Below, piece after piece: positions 7,808 to 13,858 of a stretch of 14,997 bases of DNA (the first letter of the stretch is position 1; each line of letters begins with the position of its first letter). Below the pieces are notes generated by a model. That model was given only the letters and a program-made list of their open reading frames with translations. It did no database searches and had not been told where the DNA came from. The DNA lies in NCBI GenBank assembly GCA_900555785.1, contig USMO01000015.1, positions 1-14,997 of the forward strand. Direction: 5' to 3'. The position numbers and the translations under genes were made by a program. This stretch comes from an uncultured Eubacteriales bacterium (GTDB taxonomy: Bacteria > Bacillota > Clostridia > Oscillospirales > CAG-272).

Positions 7808-9055
7808 ATGCGAAAACTGATTATTCTGACGGCAGTCATTCTGTGCATCGGATGCCTGCTTGGTGCCTGTACCAATAACGAAAATGAGGAAAATACCGTG
7901 AAAACCGAGGAACCGACCAAAGATTCAACAACCGAATCCGCAACCGAAGCGGAAACCGAGGCGCCGAAGCTGGAAAAGCTGACCGTCGGCGGCGCGGAAC
8001 TGAGCGAATACACCATTATCTACGCGCGCAACAGCTACTACAAGGTGCTCAGCGGCATCCGCGAGCAGCTCAAGGGCGACTACGACTTTGACCACCTGAC
8101 CGCGCAGCGGCTGGCGGACCTGATTTATGAGCGCTTCGGCATCCGCATGACCGTGGCGCAGGACACCAAGACCGAGGTAGGGGAGAAGGAGATTCTGGTC
8201 GGCAAGACCAACCGGAAGCTGCACCCCGAAACGCAGGGAAACGATGACTATACCGTGTCGCTGACCGAGGGCAAACTGGTGGTCTGCGGCGGCGCGTTCG
8301 GCACGACCTGGCACGCAATCGATGCGGTTGAGGCATGGCTGACGCAGAAGGCGCAGGACGGCAAGACCGCCGATTTCACCGCTGCCGACACCATCACCGG
8401 GACCTATCATCTCAAAACCGTTGCCTGCATCGGCGACAGCATCACCTACGGCGCCACTTCGACCAACCCGCAGTACCTGTCCTTCCCGGCGAACATGCAG
8501 CGCATCCTGTGGCACGACTACCTGATTACCAACTACGGGCACAGCGGCAAGACCATGCGCGATGACCTGCAGGATTCCTACATGGCAACCGAAACCTGGA
8601 AAAAGCTGCTGGCAGACGAGACCGGCTACGATCTGGTGCTCCTGATGCTGGGGACCAACGACAGCCACCGCGACCAGGATTGGGACGACAGCGACGACAG
8701 CCGTTTCAAGCGGAGCTGCAAAACGCTCCTGACGGCGGTGAAGGAGAAGAACCCGAACGCAACGTTTGTCATGATGAACTGCCCGAAATACTTTGATCCC
8801 AACGGCAAATTCGCATCGCCGCACATCCGCGAACTGCAGCTGGAGACCGCAAAATGGCTCAACGCGGGCGGTTTCCCGATTCTGTTCTACGATATGTACA
8901 GCTTCACCGACAAGGAAATGGGCGCGGCACTCTTCCCGGACAACCTGCACCCGGCAGACGCCGGCTACGTTGTGATGGGCAAGGGCGTTGCGCAGCTGGT
9001 CCGCGCGGTGATGGAGGACGGCAAAAACCGTTACCTGATTGATCTGGAGGCTTGA
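7808..9055 (+). CDS. SGNH/GDSL-hydrolase lipoprotein with N-terminal glycosidase-accessory-like domain (copy 2)
   Basis: A 415-residue paralogue of the preceding gene with the same three-part layout. It has a signal peptide with lipobox LGAC (Cys21), a Thr/Glu-rich linker to about 53, and an alpha/beta domain at about 55-195 with KEILVGKTNR (127-136) and FGTTWHAIDAVEAWL (164-178). The SGNH hydrolase domain has Ser211 in GDSITYG, Gly in NYGHSG (242-247), LGTNDS (281-286, Asn284), and Asp378/His381 in DNLHP. The central loops differ: the first copy has an extra stretch around residues 255-275 after the block II region, so substrate preference may differ. An excellent AGGAGGA site at 7794-7800 lies 7 bases before the ATG, the best ribosome site in the operon, so this protein may be made at a high rate. 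The likely role is deacylation of a surface-bound glycan alongside its sister. Confidence 0.88.
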   Translation: MRKLIILTAVILCIGCLLGACTNNENEENTVKTEEPTKDSTTESATEAETEAPKLEKLTVGGAELSEYTIIYARNSYYKVLSGIREQLKGDYDFDHLTAQRLADLIYERFGIRMTVAQDTKTEVGEKEILVGKTNRKLHPETQGNDDYTVSLTEGKLVVCGGAFGTTWHAIDAVEAWLTQKAQDGKTADFTAADTITGTYHLKTVACIGDSITYGATSTNPQYLSFPANMQRILWHDYLITNYGHSGKTMRDDLQDSYMATETWKKLLADETGYDLVLLMLGTNDSHRDQDWDDSDDSRFKRSCKTLLTAVKEKNPNATFVMMNCPKYFDPNGKFASPHIRELQLETAKWLNAGGFPILFYDMYSFTDKEMGAALFPDNLHPADAGYVVMGKGVAQLVRAVMEDGKNRYLIDLEA

Positions 9056-9059
9056 CACC

Positions 9060-9932
9060 GTGCTGTATACTTTGAAAAATGACCGCATGACCGTGACCGT
9101 GAACAGTCGCGGGGCAGAGCTTTGGTCGCTCGTGCGGGACGGAAACGAATACCTCTGGCAAGGCGACGAACGCTATTGGAGCGACCGCGCACCGGTGCCG
9201 TTTCCGATTTGCGGGCGGTTGTACGATGGCAAATACCGCTACGCAGGCAAGGAATACACCCTGCCGATTCACGGATTTGCAAAGGATTCCGAGTTTGCGG
9301 TCCGGGCTACGGAGGATGCGCTGATTTGCAAACTGGAGGCAAACGACGCAACGCGGGCGGTCTATCCGTTCGATTTCTGCCTGACAATCGTCTACCGCCT
9401 GAAAAATGACCGCACTCTGCGCGTGGAAAGCACGGTCTCCAACCGGGGTGGCGAGACGCTGCCGTTCTCCTATGGCGCACACCCTGGCTTTCGGGTGCCG
9501 TTGCGGGACGCGGATTGCTTTGAGGATTGCTACCTGCGCTTTGCGGGCGGCACGGTCCCTCGCCGGCTGGTCTTTTCCGACACCTGCTTTCAGACCGGCA
9601 GGACCGCAGAGTTCCCGCTCATGGACGGGGACCTGTTGCTCCTGCGGCACGGCCTGTTTGACCAGGATGCCATCTTTCTGGAGAACACCGGAGGGCGGGT
9701 CCTGCTGAATACCAAGAACCACACCCGTGAGGTATCGGTGCGCTTTGCCGATTTCCCGTATCTCGGAATCTGGCACCGACCGCACACCGACGCGCCTTAC
9801 GTCTGCATCGAGCCCTGGGCAGGGCTACCCTCGCGCGACGGCAAGGTGGACGATTTTGCCACCAAGGATGCCATGCTGCACCTGGGCGCGGGTGACGAAA
9901 AAACGCTGACCTACGAGATCAGCGTGCGATAA
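9060..9932 (+). CDS. Aldose 1-epimerase family protein (LacX-like mutarotase)
   Basis: A 290-residue galactose-mutarotase-fold protein, without signal peptide, that probably interconverts alpha and beta anomers of a free sugar in the cytoplasm. Landmarks are IHGF (His71), the catalytic-type His141 in YGAHPGF, and the Glu251 base in CIEPWAGLP. The compact length and the PFPICGRL and EPWAGLP motifs match the LacX-like subgroup. The GTG at 9060 is chosen because a TGGAGG site (9045-9050) sits 9 bases upstream. An earlier TTG at 9039 would overlap the previous gene and add seven residues that do not look like this family. Only 4 bases separate it from the previous stop. As last gene of the operon it would equilibrate mannose anomers released by the GH38 enzyme, which is inference from context. 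Confidence 0.88.
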   Translation: MLYTLKNDRMTVTVNSRGAELWSLVRDGNEYLWQGDERYWSDRAPVPFPICGRLYDGKYRYAGKEYTLPIHGFAKDSEFAVRATEDALICKLEANDATRAVYPFDFCLTIVYRLKNDRTLRVESTVSNRGGETLPFSYGAHPGFRVPLRDADCFEDCYLRFAGGTVPRRLVFSDTCFQTGRTAEFPLMDGDLLLLRHGLFDQDAIFLENTGGRVLLNTKNHTREVSVRFADFPYLGIWHRPHTDAPYVCIEPWAGLPSRDGKVDDFATKDAMLHLGAGDEKTLTYEISVR

Positions 9933-9935
9933 GAA

Positions 9936-9959
9936 GGCTCTTTGTCAATAGTGGGGTAG
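9936..9959 (+). repeat. Possible insertion-sequence terminal repeat remnant
   Basis: The segment begins GGCTCTTTGTCAATAG and runs into GGGGTAG, starting 4 bases after the epimerase stop. From memory this resembles terminal inverted repeats of ISL3-type elements in Clostridia. No transposase gene and no matching opposite end is seen in the following 170 bases, so it would be a solo end, a MITE, or chance. Confidence 0.25.
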
Positions 9960-9994
9960 AAAAAACTGACGAAATGGTTAGAAGCCGTTGAAAA

Positions 9995-10060
9995 GCATAG
10001 GGAAAGCGTCACGAAGCGTAGCGGAGTAACGCTTTTCCTATGCTCGTTCTTTTTTTATTT
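9995..10060 (+). terminator. Intrinsic terminator of the mannoside operon
   Basis: Bases 9995-10010 (AGCATAGGGAAAGCGT) pair with 10030-10045 (ACGCTTTTCCTATGCT) over 16 positions, with a single G-T wobble and a 19-base loop. The T-run TTTTTTT follows at 10051-10057. This is a strong plus-strand terminator about 60 bases after the epimerase stop. On the minus strand only TTTC follows the stem, so it would end the convergent ABC transcript less efficiently, if at all. Confidence 0.8.
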
Positions 10061-10076
10061 TCTTCGCCTGTCTGTT

Positions 10077-10110
10077 GGGAACCCCGATTTTGATTATAGT
10101 TCCCTTTTTT
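10077..10110 (+). terminator. Second, weaker hairpin plus T-tract
   Basis: GGGAAC (10077-10082) pairs with GTTCCC (10099-10104) across a 16-base loop, and six T residues follow directly (10105-10110). It lies against the stop codon of the convergent ABC gene. It may be a backup terminator that keeps operon transcripts out of the ABC genes. The short stem and long loop make this moderate at best. Confidence 0.45.
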
Positions 10111-11896
10111 ATGCTTTTGCTTCGAACTGACTGTTGTACAGGTGGGCATAGAAACCGTCCTGCGCCAGCAGTTCGCGGTGATTGCCCTGCTCAATGATCT
10201 GTCCGGCTTTCATGACCAGGATGCAGTCTGCCGATTCAATGGTGGAGAGCCGATGCGCAACCACAAAGCTGGTGCGTCCTTTCATCAGCACGGCAAAGGC
10301 GTTCTGAATTTTCAGCTCCATGCGGGTGTCGATGGAGGACGTTGCCTCGTCGAGAATCAGCATGGGGGGCGGGTCCAGCATGACGCGCGCGATGCAGAGC
10401 AGCTGCTTCTGTCCCTGCGACAGCTCGCCGCCGCCCTCACCAAGCACCGTGTCGTAGCCGTCCGGCAGCCGGCGAATGAAGGAGTCGGCATGCGCTGCCT
10501 TGGCTGCGGCAATCATTTCCTCATCGGTTGCATCCGGCTTGCCGAAGGTCAGGTTTTCGCGCACGGTCCCGGCACGGAGCCAGGTCTCCTGCAGCACCAT
10601 GCCCCAACCGGCGCGCAGGCTGGACCGGGTCATGTCGCGGATGTCGGTCCCGCTGACCTGAATGCTGCCCGAATTGACGTCATAGAAGCGCATGAGCAGG
10701 TTGATAACGGTCGTTTTGCCGCAGCCGGTGGGACCGACAATGGCAACGCGCTCACCGGGACGGACAGAAAGGTTCAGGTTGCGGATCAGTTCGCGGTCGG
10801 GCGAATAGGAAAAGGCAACGTCGGAAAGTTCCACCCGTCCGTCAGCATGCTCCAGGACCCGTGCGTCCGGCGCATCCGGCGGTACGACCTCCTCGTCCAG
10901 CAGCTCAAACAGCCGCGCCGCGCAGGCGAGGGAGTTCTGAAATTCCGCAAACACATCGGAGATTTCGTTGAAGGGCTTGGTGTACTGGTTGGCGTAGGAG
11001 AGGAAGGACGTCAGCCGCCCGACCGTGAATGCCGCGCCCATGGACGGCAGGCAGAGCAGCGCGCCGACCAGCGCAACGCCCGCATAAACCAGGTTGTTGA
11101 CAAAGCGTGTGGAGGGGTTGGTGATGGAGGAGAAGAAGGTGGCGCGCAGCGAGCATTTGCGCAGGCGCTCGTTGATTTCATCGAACACCGTCTGGGATTC
11201 GTCCTCGTAGCCGAACGCCGTGATCACCTTGTGATTGCCGACGTATTCGTCGATCATGGCGGTCTGTTCCGCGCGGGTCTCGGACTGCAGCTTGAACATC
11301 GAATAGGTCCGGGACGCGATGAAGGAGGCAACGAAGAGCGACAGCGGCGTGACGAAGATGACCACAAGCGCAACCGATGGCTTGATGGTCAGCATGATGA
11401 CCAGCGTGCCGAGAATGGTCAGAACGCCGGTGAAGAACTGGTTGAAGCCGAGCAGCAGCCCGTCGGTGAACTGGTCGACATCGTTGACCATGCGGCTCAA
11501 AAGCCCGCCGGTGGAGTGGCTGTCGAGGTAGGAGAGCGGCAGATGCTGCAGCTTGTCAAAGGCTTCTTTCCGCAGGCGGTAGACCAGATGGAACGCCATG
11601 CGGTTGTTGAGCACGTTCATAATCCATTGCGCCAGAGCCGTGACACCGGCACAAACGCCGATGGCGATGCAGATGGTGACCACCCGCTGAATGTTGACGG
11701 CACCGGGGCCGAACATCTCATCGATGGCGTTTCCGACCAGAAGCGGGATGGCAAGCGTCAGAAGCGAGCTGACTGCCGCGCAGAAGAGCGACGCAATCAG
11801 AAGCCAGCGGGAGGAGCGGATGAGCCCGAGCACGCGCTTGGCGGTCACAAGGTCAAAGCCCTGCTTTTTGGGTTTCGGCTGCTTTTTCATGCTCAC
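10109..11896 (-). CDS. ABC exporter half, ATPase-competent subunit of a heterodimer
   Basis: A 595-residue fused permease-ATPase of the multidrug exporter type, in the inner (cytoplasmic) membrane. Six membrane segments lie between about residues 30 and 320. The nucleotide-binding domain starts near 355: Walker A GPTGCGKTT (388-396), Q-loop Gln436, Walker B LILDE with Asp516 and catalytic Glu517, and switch His548 in VAHRLST. The signature is LSQGQ (492-496) instead of LSGGQ. Because each ATP site uses one subunit's Walker motifs and the other's signature, this subunit's intact Walker/His set meets the partner's normal FSGGQ and forms the consensus site. The ATG at 11896 overlaps the upstream partner's stop by 4 bases (ATGA), which implies coupled, balanced synthesis. 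The substrate is unknown; drugs, lipids or peptides are typical of the LmrCD/BmrCD/TM287-288 type. Confidence 0.93.
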   Translation of the reverse strand: MSMKKQPKPKKQGFDLVTAKRVLGLIRSSRWLLIASLFCAAVSSLLTLAIPLLVGNAIDEMFGPGAVNIQRVVTICIAIGVCAGVTALAQWIMNVLNNRMAFHLVYRLRKEAFDKLQHLPLSYLDSHSTGGLLSRMVNDVDQFTDGLLLGFNQFFTGVLTILGTLVIMLTIKPSVALVVIFVTPLSLFVASFIASRTYSMFKLQSETRAEQTAMIDEYVGNHKVITAFGYEDESQTVFDEINERLRKCSLRATFFSSITNPSTRFVNNLVYAGVALVGALLCLPSMGAAFTVGRLTSFLSYANQYTKPFNEISDVFAEFQNSLACAARLFELLDEEVVPPDAPDARVLEHADGRVELSDVAFSYSPDRELIRNLNLSVRPGERVAIVGPTGCGKTTVINLLMRFYDVNSGSIQVSGTDIRDMTRSSLRAGWGMVLQETWLRAGTVRENLTFGKPDATDEEMIAAAKAAHADSFIRRLPDGYDTVLGEGGGELSQGQKQLLCIARVMLDPPPMLILDEATSSIDTRMELKIQNAFAVLMKGRTSFVVAHRLSTIESADCILVMKAGQIIEQGNHRELLAQDGFYAHLYNSQFEAKA

Positions 11897-13620
11897 GCTT
11901 CCTCCTTTTTGTATTGGGAATCATAAATTTCACGGTAGACCTCGCAGGTGCGAAGCAGTTCCCCGTGCGTGCCAAGTCCGACCTGGCGTCCGTCATCCAG
12001 AACCAGAATGCGGTCGGCATGCCGGAGCGATGCGGTGCGCTGGGAGATCAGGAAGACGGTTGGATGGTAATCCAGCTTCCGGATTGCAGTGCGCAGTGCG
12101 GCATCGGTTGCGTAGTCAAGTGCCGAAGAGCTGTCGTCCAGAATCAGGATGGACGGCTTGCGGACCAGCGCGCGCGCAATGGTCAGGCGCTGCCGCTGCC
12201 CGCCGGAGAAGTTCTTGCCGTTCTGGGCAACCGGCGCATCCAGCCCGCCTTCCTTTTCAGCCACAAATTCCTTTGCCTGGGCTTCTTCCAGCGCCTGCCA
12301 GAGTTCCTCGTCGGTGGCTCCCTCTCTGCCCCAGAGCAGATTGGACCGCACGGTTCCGCGGAACAGTACCGCCTTTTGCGGCACGATACCGATCTCCTCC
12401 CGCAGCCGTTCGGGGTCACGCGCCCGGACATCCACGCCGTCCACGGCAACCGTCCCGGCTGTCGCGTCATAGAAGCGGGCAATCAGGTTGACCACCGAGG
12501 TCTTGCCGGAGCCGGTCGACCCGATGATGCCGATGGTCTCGCCCGGCGCGGCGGTAAAGGTGATGCCGGTCAGGGAAGGATCCGCGCCCTCCGAGTAGGT
12601 CAGCCCGACCCGGTCGAAGGCAACTGCGGTCCCGGCAGCGTTTGCGGGTGTCGGAAGGGAAGGATCGACCGGCATTCCGACAGGCTCCTCCAGCACTGCC
12701 TCCATGCGTGCGGCGCTTGCCATACCCTTGTTAATCATAATGATGGTGTTTGCCAGCTTGACCAGCTCGACCAGAATCTGGGACATGTAGTTGGTCAGCG
12801 CGAAGACATCACCCTTGGTCATCGTGCCGCCGTCCACCTGAATGGCGCCGGTGAGCAGCAGGGCAATGATGCCGCCGTCAATGATCAGCAGCGTCAGCGG
12901 GTTCATCAGCGCCGCGATTTTGCCAACGGTGTTCTGCAGCGCGGTCTGCAGGCGGTTTGCTTTTTCAAAGCGCTCGGTCTCGTCCTGCTCCTTGCGGAAC
13001 GCGCGGATGACCCGCACGCCGGTCAGGTTCTCACGCGTCAGTGAGGTCACGCGGTCCAGCCCCTTCTGCACCTTGCGGTAAAGCGGAACGCCGCCGAGCA
13101 TGATCGAGAAGACCACGACTGCCAGCAGCGGAATGACCACCACAAAGGCGACCGCGCCGCGCGGGTTGACGAGAAAGGCGAAGACCGCCGAACCGATGAC
13201 GATGATCGGGGAGCGGAGCAGCAGGCGCAGTGTGTGGTTGGTTGCGGTCTGCAGCTGGTTGACGTCGGCGGTCATCCGGGTGATGAGGGTTGAGGTGCCC
13301 ACGCGGTCGGTCTGACCGTAGGAATAGCGCTGGCTGTGCCGGAACAGCTCCCGGCGCAGGTCGGTCCCGAAGCCGACTGCTGCACGCGCGGCGAAATACT
13401 GCGCGGTAATCGAGCAGGCAAGCCCGACCAGCGCGAAGAGTACCAGCACGCCGCAAAGCTGCCAGATCTGCGCGGTGTCGCCAGCTGGAATGGCATCATC
13501 CATGATTCGCCGGACCACGAAGGGAACCATCAGGTCAAAGCCCGCCTCCAGCAGTTTGAACAGCGGCGCAATGATGCTTTCCTTGGTGTAGGGCTTGAGA
13601 TACCGAAGTAGTTTTTTCAA
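11893..13620 (-). CDS. ABC exporter half with degenerate ATPase site, heterodimer partner
   Basis: A 575-residue permease-ATPase and first gene of the exporter operon. Membrane segments lie between about residues 15 and 300; the nucleotide-binding domain begins near 333. Walker A GSTGSGKTS (367-375), Q-loop Gln415 and signature FSGGQ (471-475) are normal. However, Walker B reads LILDDSSS, with Asp496 where the catalytic Glu should be, and the switch histidine is replaced by Gln527 in ISQRTAS. Both changes are typical of the non-hydrolysing half of heterodimeric exporters. The start is a TTG at 13620 supported by a GAAGGAG site 8 bases upstream; no better in-frame start is apparent and the N-terminus MKKLLRYLKPY is typical. 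A perfect TATAAT -10 lies some 35 bases upstream. It is transcribed divergently from the spore germination gene, with no evident functional link. Confidence 0.93.
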   Translation of the reverse strand: MKKLLRYLKPYTKESIIAPLFKLLEAGFDLMVPFVVRRIMDDAIPAGDTAQIWQLCGVLVLFALVGLACSITAQYFAARAAVGFGTDLRRELFRHSQRYSYGQTDRVGTSTLITRMTADVNQLQTATNHTLRLLLRSPIIVIGSAVFAFLVNPRGAVAFVVVIPLLAVVVFSIMLGGVPLYRKVQKGLDRVTSLTRENLTGVRVIRAFRKEQDETERFEKANRLQTALQNTVGKIAALMNPLTLLIIDGGIIALLLTGAIQVDGGTMTKGDVFALTNYMSQILVELVKLANTIIMINKGMASAARMEAVLEEPVGMPVDPSLPTPANAAGTAVAFDRVGLTYSEGADPSLTGITFTAAPGETIGIIGSTGSGKTSVVNLIARFYDATAGTVAVDGVDVRARDPERLREEIGIVPQKAVLFRGTVRSNLLWGREGATDEELWQALEEAQAKEFVAEKEGGLDAPVAQNGKNFSGGQRQRLTIARALVRKPSILILDDSSSALDYATDAALRTAIRKLDYHPTVFLISQRTASLRHADRILVLDDGRQVGLGTHGELLRTCEVYREIYDSQYKKEEA

Positions 13621-13655
13621 GTTTGAAGCTCCTTCCGTTGTTTGATAACTTATCT

Positions 13656-13684
13656 ATTATATACCTGAAACAGCAGAATTGATA
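13656..13684 (-). promoter_or_regulatory. Probable promoter of the ABC exporter operon
   Basis: On the minus strand a perfect TATAAT -10 (13661-13656) lies in the AT-rich stretch upstream of the TTG start. The hexamer at 17-base spacing is TATCAA, a poor -35, and no extended -10 TG is present. The strength may therefore depend on an activator or be modest. Confidence 0.45.
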
Positions 13685-13740
13685 GCGCAAAGACGAAAAT
13701 GTTCTATGAATCAGTTGTAACGGATTGGTCCTGTCTTCCG

Positions 13741-13765
13741 AAAATCAAGAACAAGAACTGATTTT
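13741..13765. repeat. 7-bp inverted repeat in the divergent gap
   Basis: AAAATCA (13741-13747) and TGATTTT (13759-13765) are exact reverse complements separated by 11 bases. The dyad lies between the ABC operon promoter and the sigma-G promoter of the germination gene. It could be a regulator site, but the arms are A/T-rich and chance is possible. Apart from the promoters, nothing else is seen in the 238-base gap. Confidence 0.25.
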
Positions 13766-13797
13766 GTTTCAAATTACGGGAAAAACCGACCGGTTCC

Positions 13798-13826
13798 GCA
13801 TAAAAACGCGAATGCGAGACATGCTA
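13798..13826 (+). promoter_or_regulatory. Sigma-G (forespore) promoter of the germination receptor gene
   Basis: GCATA (13798-13802) and CATGCTA (13820-13826) are separated by exactly 17 bases. Both fit the known sigma-G consensus (-35 gnATr, -10 cATnnTA). Transcription would begin about 25 bases before the start codon. Forespore expression is exactly what is known for ger operons, so promoter and gene support each other. Confidence 0.75.
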
Positions 13827-13858
13827 CAACAGAAACGAACCGAAAAGGAGATGAGAGG

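Noticed and set aside
9039..9059. Earlier TTG start for the epimerase
   Set aside because: It adds seven residues atypical of the family and lies upstream of the TGGAGG site that properly spaces the GTG at 9060.
10009..10194. 61-codon minus-strand frame across the ABC gene end and terminator
   Set aside because: It overlaps the real gene out of frame and then reads through the hairpin, with no domain or ribosome site.
10142..11926. 594-codon open frame on the plus strand opposite the ABC exporter gene
   Set aside because: It mirrors a clearly real ABC gene, its translation is rich in Gly, Arg, Asp and His with no domain, and no ribosome site was noted.
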